From: Brooklawnia cerclae
Lineage (GTDB): Bacteria > Actinomycetota > Actinomycetes > Propionibacteriales > Propionibacteriaceae
Direction of reading: 5' to 3'
DNA: 64,000 nt
NCBI RefSeq assembly: GCF_011758645.1
Contig: NZ_JAAMOZ010000001.1
Span: forward strand, 1,550,001-1,614,000
Both the position numbers and the translations under genes were made by a program. Below the pieces are notes generated by a model. The model was not told where the DNA came from. It saw nothing but the letters and a program-made list of their open reading frames with translations, and ran no database searches. This document shows, one piece after another, positions 52,352 to 61,139 of this stretch. How positions within the stretch are numbered: position 1 is the stretch's first letter; the number at the start of each line of letters is the position of its first letter.

Positions 52352-52975
52352 TCAGGCCTCGAAGGGCGACGGGTCTCCCCCACCGACGCGCACCACATCG
52401 GGAGAGCTGTCGGTCAGGTCGACCACGGTGGTCGGTTCGGAGCCGACGTCACCCGAGTCCAGCACCGCGTCCAGCACGTGCCCGAGTTCCTCGCTGATCG
52501 TCCAGCCGTCGTCCATGGGTTCCTCGTGACCGGGCAGGATGAGCGTGGACGACGCCAGGGGCTCACCCAGCGTGTCCAGCAGGGCGAGTGCGGTCGTGTG
52601 CTGCGGCACCCGCACACCGATCGTCTTCCGCCGGGCGTGCTGCATCGCGCGCGGCACCTCGCGGGTGGCCGGCAGGATGAAGGTGTACGGGCCGGGGGTC
52701 ACCGACTTGATCGCACGGAACGCCCAGTTGTCGAGCTGGACGTATCGTCCGACCTGGGCGAAGTCGCTGACCACCACGGTGAAATTGTGGTGGGCATCCA
52801 CCTGCCGGATGTGACGGATCCGCTCGACCCCCGAGTGGTTGCTGAACAGCGAACCGAGCGCGAAGCCGGAGTCCGTCGGATAGGCGATGACACCGCCGTC
52901 GCGCAGGATCGCCGCGGTCTGATCCAGCGCACGCGACTGCGGGTTTTGGGGGTTCACGTCGAAGTAGCGGGCCAT
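52352..52975 (-). CDS. yciO: YciO/YrdC-family protein
   Basis: A 207-residue YrdC-fold protein. It aligns along its whole length to E. coli YciO: VIAYPTDSGFALG, RQVDAHHNFTVVVSDF, TPGPYTFILPATREVPR, KTIGVRVPQH and PTTVVDLTD. The family includes the threonylcarbamoyladenylate synthase TsaC/Sua5, but YciO itself does not clearly replace it, so the role in tRNA t6A is doubtful. TACTCT lies 6 bp before the ATG (leaderless). It lacks the Sua5 C-terminal domain. Confidence 0.87.
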   Translation of the reverse strand: MARYFDVNPQNPQSRALDQTAAILRDGGVIAYPTDSGFALGSLFSNHSGVERIRHIRQVDAHHNFTVVVSDFAQVGRYVQLDNWAFRAIKSVTPGPYTFILPATREVPRAMQHARRKTIGVRVPQHTTALALLDTLGEPLASSTLILPGHEEPMDDGWTISEELGHVLDAVLDSGDVGSEPTTVVDLTDSSPDVVRVGGGDPSPFEA

Positions 52976-53011
52976 TCCCCCAGAGTAGGTCAGTTGTGGC
53001 CGCTGCGTTCG

Positions 53012-53434
53012 TCAACGCGGACGCAGCTCGACGACCGCCGATCCCCGGGCAGGCAACGTGTCGACGCCGATGAGGGAGAGAAAGGTCGTCGCCACGGACG
53101 TCTCGGTCGTCACCGTCAGGCGACCATCGGCGTCCACGGTGGCCGAACCGCTCATTCCTGCGTGCGCCGCTACCACCGACCGGGCGGCCGTGGTGGCCGT
53201 TGCGGCCCCGTCCTGCCCGCTGATCACCAGGGGTGCCGCGGCATCGAGCCCCGCACGGGCCGCCTGCGCCGCGACCGCCTCGGCTCGCCGGTCCGCGGCC
53301 GCCTTGGACGCGCCGTCGATCGCCAGCCCGCAGACGAGCAGCAACGACGGAACGAGCAGGGCGAAGAGCACCGACAGGCTCATGCCGCGCGAGGCGCGAG
53401 CCGCTACACGTGCGGGGACGGACACGGCGGTCAT
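53012..53434 (-). CDS. TadE/TadG-like small secreted pilus-type protein
   Basis: A 140-residue protein. RGMSLSVLFALLVPSLLLVCGLAIDGASKAAADRRAEAVAAQAARAGLDAA near residues 18-67 has the TadE/TadG shape: a charged start, one transmembrane helix and an Ala-rich amphipathic helix, then a small beta domain. Tad pseudopilins of this kind usually sit with tadA/B/C genes; none is here, so it is an orphan. GAGGAG precedes the ATG at 53434. It is divergent from the PPi-PFK gene. Confidence 0.72.
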   Translation of the reverse strand: MTAVSVPARVAARASRGMSLSVLFALLVPSLLLVCGLAIDGASKAAADRRAEAVAAQAARAGLDAAAPLVISGQDGAATATTAARSVVAAHAGMSGSATVDADGRLTVTTETSVATTFLSLIGVDTLPARGSAVVELRPR

Positions 53435-53565
53435 GGTGACTCCTCGGGCAGGGGTGAGGACCGTGGGCGAGTGACAGTCTGCCATCCAGCTGGCTCGTTG
53501 TTGCCCGCCGCCCACAGCTAGGCTGGGAGGCGAACGCCCGGACAACGAAGAAAGGTACGTTTCCC

Positions 53566-54783
53566 ATGGTCAACAAGGTCGCGCTGCTCACTGCCGGTGG
53601 CTTCGCCCCCTGCCTGTCGTCGGCTGTCGCCGGCCTTATCAAGCGGTACACCGAGGTGGCTCCGGCCGTCGAGATCATCGCGTACCGATACGGGTACGAG
53701 GGTCTGCTCAAGGGCGACTCGATCCCGGTCACGCAGGCGGTCCGCGACAATGCGGAACGTCTGTACGCGTTCGGGGGCTCCCCCATCGGGAACTCGCGGG
53801 TCAAGCTCACCAACGTGGCCGATCTCGTCAAGCGCGGTCTGGTCGCCGAGGGCCAGGACCCGCTGGAGGTGGCCGCGAAGCAGCTGGTTGCCGACGGTGT
53901 CGACGTGCTGCACACCATCGGTGGGGACGACACCAACACCACGGCCGCCGACCTGGCGGCCTACCTCGCCGGAAACGACTTCAACCTCACCGTCGTGGGG
54001 CTGCCGAAGACCATCGACAACGACATCGTCCCGGTTCGGCAGTCGCTCGGTGCCTGGACCGCTGCCGACGAGGCGGCGAACTTCGCCAAGAACGTGATCG
54101 CCGAGCACAACTCGGCACCCCGCGAGCTCATCATCCACGAGATCATGGGACGCAACTGCGGCTACCTGGCTGCCGAGACCGCGCGTCGTTACCGTGCCTG
54201 GCTGGACGAGCAGGAATGGCTGCCCGAGATCGGTCTGTCCCGCGAGGCCTGGGACGTGCACGCCGTGTACGTGCCCGAGGCCGCCCTCGACATCGACGCG
54301 GAGGCCGCGCGTCTGCGGGCGATCATGGACCGTGTCGGCAATGTCAACATCTTCCTGTCGGAGGGTGCCGGCGTCACCGAGATCGTCGCGCAGCTGGAGC
54401 AGGCGGGCGAGGAGGTGCCCCAGGACGCCTTCGGCCACGTCCAGATCGACAAGATCAACCCGGGGGCCTGGTTCGGCAAGCAGTTCAGCAAGCTCATCGG
54501 AGCCGGCAAGACGATGGTGCAGAAGTCCGGCTACTTCAGCCGCTCGGCTGCGTCCAACCCGGAGGACCTCGAACTCATCGGACGCACCTGCGTCCTGGCG
54601 GTGGACGCCGCCCTGGCGGGGACCCCGGGTGTCGTGGGGCAGGACGAGGAGGCCGGCGACGTGCTGTCGGTGATCGACTTCCCGCGGATTGCCGGTCACA
54701 AGCCCTTCGACGTGACGCAGCCCTGGTTCGTCGAGCTCAGCGAGCAGATCGGTATGCCGGCTCCTCGCGTCGCGGCGCACTGA
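53566..54783 (+). CDS. pfp: PPi-dependent 6-phosphofructokinase
   Basis: A 405-residue PFK-A fold enzyme. TIGGDDTNTTAADLA carries the Asp and the GGDD form that favours PPi over ATP, and PKTIDNDIVPVRQSLGAWTA plus MGRNCGYLA are the active-site motifs. It matches the size of the enzyme purified from Propionibacterium freudenreichii. It phosphorylates fructose-6-phosphate with PPi, reversibly, in glycolysis. GAAAGG precedes the ATG and TAGGCT about 45 bp upstream is a likely -10. A hairpin follows the stop. Confidence 0.94.
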   Translation: MVNKVALLTAGGFAPCLSSAVAGLIKRYTEVAPAVEIIAYRYGYEGLLKGDSIPVTQAVRDNAERLYAFGGSPIGNSRVKLTNVADLVKRGLVAEGQDPLEVAAKQLVADGVDVLHTIGGDDTNTTAADLAAYLAGNDFNLTVVGLPKTIDNDIVPVRQSLGAWTAADEAANFAKNVIAEHNSAPRELIIHEIMGRNCGYLAAETARRYRAWLDEQEWLPEIGLSREAWDVHAVYVPEAALDIDAEAARLRAIMDRVGNVNIFLSEGAGVTEIVAQLEQAGEEVPQDAFGHVQIDKINPGAWFGKQFSKLIGAGKTMVQKSGYFSRSAASNPEDLELIGRTCVLAVDAALAGTPGVVGQDEEAGDVLSVIDFPRIAGHKPFDVTQPWFVELSEQIGMPAPRVAAH

Positions 54784-54814
54784 CGCGGAACCCCGAGGAC
54801 GTGGTCCCGGGGTG

Positions 54815-54857
54815 GCGAGCCGGACGAGGGCCCTCACGGGCCGCGCGTCCGGCTCGC
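54815..54857. terminator. Bidirectional hairpin between pfp and yihY
   Basis: GCGAGCCGGACG (54815-54826) and CGTCCGGCTCGC (54846-54857) form a perfect 12-bp stem with a 19-nt GC-rich loop, between convergent genes. It touches the yihY stop at 54859. Confidence 0.6.
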
Positions 54858-54858
54858 G

Positions 54859-55935
54859 TCATGACGTCGTGTCGTCGCCGGGCCTGCGCGTGTCATCGGG
54901 CTCGGCGACGTGGTCCGGCTCGGTGACAGCCGTGTCGTCCGCCGGAGGTTCGATGCCCCGGCGGGCGCGATCGGCGTCGGCCGACTCCCAGTGGTACTCG
55001 GCCATCACGGTGTCGTCCCGGTCGCGCAGGATCGCGTCCGCGGGGTTGTAGCGGCGTGCCATCGCCGGCTGGTTCCACGTTGCGATCCATGCGGCGAAGA
55101 ACAAGATGAGTCTGGCGAACACGTTGATGAACAGCATCGCCACGATCACCGGCCCGAAGATCTGCGTGGCCCGGTTGGTCGTGAACATGGTGGTCAGCAG
55201 ACTGGCTGCGGCCTGCAGGACGACGAAGCAGACGGCCGCGGCGAGCGATCCCCGCACGATCGCCGTGCGAGGCGCCGGTTCCTCGGGCAGGAAGCGGAAG
55301 ATCAGCAGGAACAGGATGGTCGCGCCGACCAGCGAGAGCGCGAAGGACGCGCCCTGCACCAGACCCTGCGAGATCGTCTCCACCGACAGCCAATCGGCGA
55401 CACGACCTGCGAGGTGGGTGCCGACAACGGTCGCAGCGAACGTGACGCCGACCAGCAGCAGGAGCGCCAGAAGGAGCACGACGTTGATCAGGGGCTCCAG
55501 CAGCGGGGTGTGCCGACGTTCGGTCATGTCGAAATCGGGTCGGCCCAGGGCCCGGATCGCTCCCTTGACGTTGGCGATCCATCCCTGGCCGGCGAACAGC
55601 GCCAGCAGCGCCGCGAACAACCCCACGCTGCGCCAGTTGGTGAGGTAGTCCTCGACGAGGAACAGCACGTCCTCCTGGAGCGGGCCGGCGTTGAGGTTCG
55701 CGGTGATGAACGCCTTGGTGGAATCGAGCCACTCCGGCCGCAGGACGGTGAGGGTCAGCCCGACCGCCGAAAACGCGAACATGAGCACCGGCACGATCGC
55801 GGTGACGCTGAAGAAGGCGATGGCAGCGGCGAGTTGGTTGCCCAGACGGGCGTTGTACCGGTCGAAGGCGCGCAGCAGGTGTGCCGTCGCGGGCGTCGCA
55901 TACGCCCACCGGACCGCCCGCCGCAACCAGTTCAC
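54859..55935 (-). CDS. YihY/BrkB-family inner-membrane protein
   Basis: A 358-residue membrane protein with about six transmembrane segments: NQLAAAIAFFSVTAIVPVLMFAFSAVGL near the N-terminus, then ALLALFAGQGWIANVKGAIRALGRPD, and IFGPVIVAMLFINVFARLILFFAAWIATWNQ later, as in the YihY (formerly RNase BN, virulence factor BrkB) family. Its function is unknown. The start is a GTG at 55935. The last 70 residues form an Asp/Glu/Arg-rich cytoplasmic tail. It lies downstream of the phosphohexomutase gene on the same strand, 288 bp apart. Confidence 0.9.
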   Translation of the reverse strand: MNWLRRAVRWAYATPATAHLLRAFDRYNARLGNQLAAAIAFFSVTAIVPVLMFAFSAVGLTLTVLRPEWLDSTKAFITANLNAGPLQEDVLFLVEDYLTNWRSVGLFAALLALFAGQGWIANVKGAIRALGRPDFDMTERRHTPLLEPLINVVLLLALLLLVGVTFAATVVGTHLAGRVADWLSVETISQGLVQGASFALSLVGATILFLLIFRFLPEEPAPRTAIVRGSLAAAVCFVVLQAAASLLTTMFTTNRATQIFGPVIVAMLFINVFARLILFFAAWIATWNQPAMARRYNPADAILRDRDDTVMAEYHWESADADRARRGIEPPADDTAVTEPDHVAEPDDTRRPGDDTTS

Positions 55936-56005
55936 CCGTTCATCATTCCAGCCGCGGCGGGCCTGTTCAGGGTGCCGTGCCGCGCGAGCCGCCTCTGGAG
56001 GGGGG

Positions 56006-56140
56006 CTCCCGCGCGGGTGCCGTGCCGCTCACGCGGGTCTCGCATCCTCGCGCGGGCCTCGTGTTACTCACGCGAGTCTCGCGTCCTCGCGCGGGTGGTG
56101 TACGGCCCGCGGCAGGAAGCGGCGCCCGCGCGAGGTCAGG
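56006..56140. repeat. Tandem CGCGGG-rich intergenic module, copy B
   Basis: Three related units of about 39-41 bp begin at 56006, 56047 and 56086. Each opens with CTCCCGCGCGGG or CTCGCGCGGG and the first two end with TCACGCGRGTCTCGCRTC. The third continues into GGTGTACGGCCCGCGG and CCCGCGCGAGGTCA, which are also in the inverted module at 49262. The rest of the 288-bp gap (55936-56223) shows no gene. Confidence 0.55.
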
Positions 56141-56223
56141 CGGGCCGCATGGGCATCGCGTTCGTGACCGGGCCGACCGAGCCGACCGGCCGAGAGCCGG
56201 GCCCGGGGTCAGACCTCTCTGGC

Positions 56224-57657
56224 CTAGGCGGAGGCGCCGGATCCGTCCAGCCCGAAGCAGCTGGCGACGAGCTCGACGTTCTCGCGGGCCGCATCGAGTG
56301 TCGGCATCTCCGAGAACACCCGCAGCAACGGCTCGGTGCCCGAGAACCGGATGACGACCCACCCGCCGTTCTCGAAGTAGACCTTGCAGCCGTCCTGGTA
56401 ACTCACGTGGTCGATCTTCTCGGGGAAAGCCGGGAGCTCCTTGCGCTCGAACAGGCGATCTGTCAGCTCGACCCTGCGGTGCGGGGTGAACGAGTAGGCG
56501 GTCTCGATCATCTCGAGGCTGCCGTACTCGGCGACGATGTCGTCCCACAGCTCACTGAGCCGGCGTTTGCTGGAGGCGATCATCTCGACCAGCAGCGACG
56601 CGGCGTAGACGCCGTCCTTGCCGGCGATGTGCCCGCGCACCGTGAGACCACCGGAGGACTCCCCGCCGATGACGGCGTCCGTCTCGGCCATCTTGGCGCT
56701 GATGTATTTGAAGCCGACGGGAACCTCGTGGCACTCCTGCCCGTACCGAGCCGCGACGCGATCGAGCAGGCTGGTCGTGGCGATGTTGCGGACCACCGGC
56801 CCCTGCCAACCCTTGCCCGCCAGCAGGTAGCGGTAGAGCAGGACGAGGATCTGGTTCGCCGACAGGTAGTTCCCCTTGTCGTCGATGATGCCGAGCCGGT
56901 CGGCGTCGCCGTCGGTGGCGATTCCGAGATCGGCATGCCGCTCGAGGACCTCGCGGCGCAGGCCGTGCAGGTTGTCGACGTTCGGGGAGGGCAGCCGGCC
57001 GCCGAAGAGCGGGTCGTGACGCGAGTTGATCACGTCCACGTCGCACCGGGCGGTCATCAGGATCGTCTGCAGGCAGGTCTGGGAGACGCCGAACATCGGG
57101 TCGAGGACGACCTTCAAGTGGCTGTGCCGGATGACCTCGGTGTTGAGCTGGGCGAGGATCGAGTCGATGTACCAGTTCATCGAGCGCTGGATCGTGAGCA
57201 ACGGCGAGTCTTCCAGCTCGTAGTCGGCCACCGCGCGCACATCGTCCGGTGTGAGCCCGTTGATGCCGTCCTGCAGCGACCGGGTCACCTCGACGTCCGC
57301 GTCGCGGCCGCCCTCGGTGAACACCTTGATGCCGTTGTAGATCGCGGGGTTGTGGGACGCGGTCACCGCCAGCCCGTAGGCGCAGTCCTTGTTGCGCGTC
57401 GTCCACATGATCATGGGCGTCGGCGCCGGTCGGTCGACCAGCGTCACCGGGATCTGGTTGGCGACCAGCACCGCGGCCGCCCACCTCGCCGCGTCCCCCG
57501 AGAGGAACCTACGGTCGTAGCCGATGACGACGCCACGTTGCGCGACGTTCTCCGCGAGGATCCTGTTCGCCAGACCCTGGGCGAGCAGCCGCACGTTCTG
57601 TTTGGTGAATCCGTCGGCGATGATGGCTCGCCAACCGCCTGTTCCGAACTCGATCAT
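56224..57657 (-). CDS. Phosphoglucomutase/phosphomannomutase family protein
   Basis: A 477-residue alpha-D-phosphohexomutase. The phosphoserine loop is VTASHNPAIYNGIKVF, the Mg-binding loop DGDADRLG, the sugar-binding GGESSGGL and the phosphate-binding RFSGTEPLLRVF; all four are intact. It interconverts hexose 1- and 6-phosphates, giving glucose-1-P or mannose-1-P for nucleotide-sugars such as the UDP-glucose needed by SqdB. TACTGT lies 6 bp before the ATG (leaderless). It is divergent from the sugar nucleotidyltransferase gene. Confidence 0.93.
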   Translation of the reverse strand: MIEFGTGGWRAIIADGFTKQNVRLLAQGLANRILAENVAQRGVVIGYDRRFLSGDAARWAAAVLVANQIPVTLVDRPAPTPMIMWTTRNKDCAYGLAVTASHNPAIYNGIKVFTEGGRDADVEVTRSLQDGINGLTPDDVRAVADYELEDSPLLTIQRSMNWYIDSILAQLNTEVIRHSHLKVVLDPMFGVSQTCLQTILMTARCDVDVINSRHDPLFGGRLPSPNVDNLHGLRREVLERHADLGIATDGDADRLGIIDDKGNYLSANQILVLLYRYLLAGKGWQGPVVRNIATTSLLDRVAARYGQECHEVPVGFKYISAKMAETDAVIGGESSGGLTVRGHIAGKDGVYAASLLVEMIASSKRRLSELWDDIVAEYGSLEMIETAYSFTPHRRVELTDRLFERKELPAFPEKIDHVSYQDGCKVYFENGGWVVIRFSGTEPLLRVFSEMPTLDAARENVELVASCFGLDGSGASA

Positions 57658-57883
57658 GGCGCCACAGTAGGCAGGGGGTGCCCGGGGCGGTAGACGTGCG
57701 CAGCGTCCGTGATCAATCGGTCAACCGTTGTGCGCGACCGACGGCGCTCCTTCGCTGGTTTCTTGCTCTGACGAGGAACGACGCACCGCAACCCCGTTCG
57801 GTCGGCGACAGCCGAGGTGATCGATCGCGCAGCAGCGGTGCTCGCGTGGGGTGCTCGCGCCGCTCCGCTCCTACTATGCGGGC

Positions 57884-58723
57884 ATGACCGGAGTGCAGCC
57901 GACGAAAGCGGTGGTCCTGGCGCGTGGGCTGGGAACGCGCATGCGCAGGGCCGGAACGGCGCTCAGCGCCGCCCAGGCGAGGATCGCCGACATGGGCCTC
58001 AAGGCCATGATGCCGATCGGACAGGAGGAACAGGCCGGCATAGGTGGACGTCCCTTCGTCGACTACGTCATCAGTGCACTGGCCGATGCCGGGATCATCG
58101 ACGTCTGCCTGGTCATCGGGCCCGAGCATCAACTGGTGCGCGACTACTACACGGCCGTGAGACCGGAACGGGTGGCCATCCACTACGCCGAGCAGACCGA
58201 GCCCCTGGGCACCGGTGACGCCGTCCGCGCGGCCGAGGCGTTCGCGGGCGACGATCGGTTCGTCATGGTCAACTCCGACAACTACTACTCCGCGTCCTCG
58301 CTGCGCCTGCTGGCCGCGGCTCCGGGCACCGCGCTCGTCGGTTTCGACGCCGCCACCATGGTTGCCCGGTCGAACATCCCCGCCGAGCGCCTCGCGTCCT
58401 TCGCGATCGTCGACACCGACGCTCACGGTCATCTCGTGGACATCCTCGAGAAGCCCTCTCCCGATGAGCTGCGGGCGCGCGGGGAACACGCGCTCGTCTC
58501 GATGAACTGTTTCCTGTTCTCCCCCAGCATCTTCCCCGCGTGCGCCTCCATCGGACGATCGCCACGGGGCGAGTACGAGATCGTCGACGCCGTCCGAGCG
58601 CTGGTGAGCGCCGGGGAGGCGGTGAGCGTCGTACGGGCCGACGACGCGGTGCTCGATCTGTCGGGGCGCAGCGACGTGCCGGCCGTCATGGCCGCCCTCG
58701 ACGGGCAGGACGTACGCCTGTGA
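57884..58723 (+). CDS. Sugar-phosphate nucleotidyltransferase
   Basis: A 279-residue nucleotidyltransferase. The activating loop reads AVVLARGLGTRMRRAG (usually AAGxGTRM), followed by LKAMMPIG, GGRPFVDYVISAL, MVNSDNYYSASSL and SMNCFLFSP. It should couple NTP to a sugar-1-phosphate. It is leaderless (TACTAT, 6 bp, ATG) and its stop overlaps the GTG of the following GHMP kinase as GTGA, so the kinase probably makes the sugar-1-phosphate it uses. The sugar is unknown. Confidence 0.85.
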   Translation: MTGVQPTKAVVLARGLGTRMRRAGTALSAAQARIADMGLKAMMPIGQEEQAGIGGRPFVDYVISALADAGIIDVCLVIGPEHQLVRDYYTAVRPERVAIHYAEQTEPLGTGDAVRAAEAFAGDDRFVMVNSDNYYSASSLRLLAAAPGTALVGFDAATMVARSNIPAERLASFAIVDTDAHGHLVDILEKPSPDELRARGEHALVSMNCFLFSPSIFPACASIGRSPRGEYEIVDAVRALVSAGEAVSVVRADDAVLDLSGRSDVPAVMAALDGQDVRL

Positions 58724-59922
58724 GCGGCGCGGCGTGGTTCGCACCCGGACGCATCGAGGTGCTCGGGAAGCACACCGACTACGCGGGCGGCAACGTGCTC
58801 GTGTGCGCCATAGACAAGGGGGTATCCGTGTGGGCCGAGCCCGGCACGGACGCCGTCGAGGCACGCAGCTCGGCCTCTGCCGATCGGGTGCATCTTCGCG
58901 CCGGCACCCCGTCGGGGCTGCCGCAGGGTCATTGGGGACGCTACCTGCAGACCGTGGTCGACCGGCTTGCCTCGAACTTCGCGAGCCTGGCGCCCGCCAG
59001 GCTGACGATCGAGTCGGATCTGCCGTTGGCCAGCGGCATGAGCAGTTCGTCGGCCCTCGTCGTCGCGTGCGCCCTCGCACTCGCCCGGATGAACGGCTTC
59101 GACGAGGACGAGCGCTGGACGCGGGCGATCCGCGGCCCCGTCGACCTCGCGGGATACCTCGCGACGATCGAGAACGGCCGATCCTTCGGCGACCTGGCGG
59201 GCAGCCGCGGCGTGGGAACGCTGGGCGGGTCGGAGGACCACATCGCCATGCTATGCAGCGAACCCGACCGGCTCGGGCTCTTCTCGTTCGCTCCCCCACG
59301 GCTCGTCGAGCGGGTTCCCCTGGCCGACGACCTCGCGTTCGTGGTGGCGATCAGCGGCGTCCGGGCCGAGAAGACGGGAAGCGCCCGGGAGGCGTACAAC
59401 CAGGCGTCCAGCGGAGCCGCGGAGATACTCCGGCGCTGGAACCAGGCCACCGGGCGGTCGGACGACAGCCTCGCGCAGGCCGTCGGCTCCGGTGACGATG
59501 CGGGCGAGCGTCTCGAACGGCTGGTGGCCGATGACGACCGGCTCACCGGCAGGCTGGCCCAGTTCGTCCACGAGTCCGCCGAGCTCGTTCCCGGCGCCGC
59601 CCACGCCCTGGCAGCCGCCGACCTGGACGAGTTCGGACGCCTGGCGGCGGCATCCCAGCGGTGGGCCGCCGAAGGCCTGGTCAACCAGGTGCCCGAGACG
59701 CGAGCCCTGGTGGAGCTGGCCGGCGGCCTCGGAGCGCACGCGGCGTCCAGCTTCGGAGCCGGCTTCGGCGGAAGCGTGTGGGCACTGGTCGGCGCGACGG
59801 ACGCGCCGGGCTTCTCCCGGGCGTGGCTCGGCGCGTACCTCGGCCGATTTCCCGAGCACACGGGCGAGGCCTCGACGATCGTCACCCGGCCCTCGGGGGC
59901 GGCACACCCCTTGTTCCCGTGA
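58720..59922 (+). CDS. Galactokinase-like GHMP sugar kinase
   Basis: A 400-residue GHMP kinase of the galactokinase group. GRIEVLGKHTDYAGG (residues 10-24) replaces the usual GRVNLIGEHTDYN; PLASGMSSSSALVVA is the ATP loop, GGSEDHIAML holds the likely catalytic Asp and AGFGGSVWAL is motif 3. The Glu to Lys change at residue 17 touches a residue that contacts galactose in known enzymes, so the substrate may differ. The GTG start overlaps the upstream stop. It likely makes a sugar-1-phosphate. Confidence 0.85.
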   Translation: MSGAAWFAPGRIEVLGKHTDYAGGNVLVCAIDKGVSVWAEPGTDAVEARSSASADRVHLRAGTPSGLPQGHWGRYLQTVVDRLASNFASLAPARLTIESDLPLASGMSSSSALVVACALALARMNGFDEDERWTRAIRGPVDLAGYLATIENGRSFGDLAGSRGVGTLGGSEDHIAMLCSEPDRLGLFSFAPPRLVERVPLADDLAFVVAISGVRAEKTGSAREAYNQASSGAAEILRRWNQATGRSDDSLAQAVGSGDDAGERLERLVADDDRLTGRLAQFVHESAELVPGAAHALAAADLDEFGRLAAASQRWAAEGLVNQVPETRALVELAGGLGAHAASSFGAGFGGSVWALVGATDAPGFSRAWLGAYLGRFPEHTGEASTIVTRPSGAAHPLFP

Positions 59923-59969
59923 CCTCCGGAGCCTTGTCGGGACCGCAGGGTGGTCGTCCGCGAGAGGCC

Positions 59970-61139
59970 CTAGAGACGCTGGCGGTACAGCTTGGACAGC
60001 ACCAGACCGGTGGCACCCAGGATGGTCGTCAGGTCGGGTTGGTCGGCGAACAGAACCCGCGGAGCGGGTGCACGTCGCGGAGAGGCTCTCACGAGTTGTT
60101 CCTCAACGGCCTGGCGCACCGATTCCCCGGACGCGGCCACGTCCCCGTGCATGATGTAGGTGCCCAGGCCGAGCAGTTGCTCGAGGTTGGCGAGTCCCAG
60201 GGCGATCGACCGGGCATAGCGGTCGAGGAGTTCCTTGTGGCGGACGCTGCCCGCCGCCGACCCCTCGCACAGGGACGCAGCCGTGATGTTCGCGGCATCG
60301 GGCAGGCCGAGGGTGATGGCCTGGTCGCGGAGCCAGCCGAGCGTGGCCACCGTCTCCCAGCAGCCGCGCCGGCCGCACGGGCATTGCAGGCCGTTCATGT
60401 CCACGACCATGTGGCCCGCCTCTCCCCCGGCTCCCCTGATGCCGCGCTCCACCTGCCCACCCAGCACGTACCCGGCGCCGAGCACCTCGCCGGTCACGAC
60501 GGAGGCGAAGCTGTCGAGGTCGCGTCCCAGGCCGAACCATGCGTCGCCGAGGGCCTGGATCCGTGGGTGGTGGTCGACGAACACCGGGGCGCCGAACCGC
60601 TTCGTCAGACTCGCCGCGACCGGCATCCGGTTGACCGAGGGACGCCGGTAGTTCTCCAGCAGCACGCCGTCGGTGGTGTCGACCATGCCCGCGAATGCCG
60701 CCCCGATCCCGACCATGCGGCGGTCGCCGAACACGGACTGGCAATGTTCGAGCACCGTCGCGCTGAGGTCGGGACGATCGTGAGCGGTCAGGTCGATGCC
60801 GTCGATCACGCGGATGGTGCCGTCCATCCCGAGCACGGCGGCTATCAGTTCGTCCGGTGAGAGGAAGACCGCCCCCACCGAGTGCCCGGTACCGAACCAC
60901 AGGGGACGACTCGGTTTGCCTCCGGAACGTCCGGGCATGCGGGGCGCCTGCTCGACGAGCACCTCCTCGTCCAACAGCGGTTGCACGACGGCGCTGATGG
61001 TCGAGCGGCTCACACCCAGGTGTTGGGCGAGTTCGGTGCGGCTCTGGGGGCCGTGCACGTACAAGAGCCGGATCAGGCGCGCCCTGTTGGCATCGCCGAC
61101 ATGTGATGAACTGAGCAGCATGTCATGAGCCGTGGGCAC
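59970..61139 (-). CDS. ROK-family transcriptional regulator
   Basis: A 389-residue ROK repressor. The N-terminal winged HTH (GPQSRTELAQHLGVSRSTISAVVQPLLDEEVL) is followed by a ROK domain with zinc motif CPCGRRGCWE and the paired His in GGEAGHMVVD. The catalytic Asp of sugar kinases is replaced: VDHHPRIQALGD is found where ENDANAAALGE is expected, so it binds sugar without phosphorylating it. The GTG at 61139 has AAAGGA upstream. It is divergent from the oxidoreductase/sugar ABC operon and likely represses it. Confidence 0.92.
   Translation of the reverse strand: MPTAHDMLLSSSHVGDANRARLIRLLYVHGPQSRTELAQHLGVSRSTISAVVQPLLDEEVLVEQAPRMPGRSGGKPSRPLWFGTGHSVGAVFLSPDELIAAVLGMDGTIRVIDGIDLTAHDRPDLSATVLEHCQSVFGDRRMVGIGAAFAGMVDTTDGVLLENYRRPSVNRMPVAASLTKRFGAPVFVDHHPRIQALGDAWFGLGRDLDSFASVVTGEVLGAGYVLGGQVERGIRGAGGEAGHMVVDMNGLQCPCGRRGCWETVATLGWLRDQAITLGLPDAANITAASLCEGSAAGSVRHKELLDRYARSIALGLANLEQLLGLGTYIMHGDVAASGESVRQAVEEQLVRASPRRAPAPRVLFADQPDLTTILGATGLVLSKLYRQRL

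Noticed and set aside
54910-57693. A 927-codon open frame on the plus strand
   Set aside because: It runs antisense through yihY and the phosphohexomutase, is Arg/Gly/Asp-rich and has no recognisable domain. High GC third positions create such shadows.
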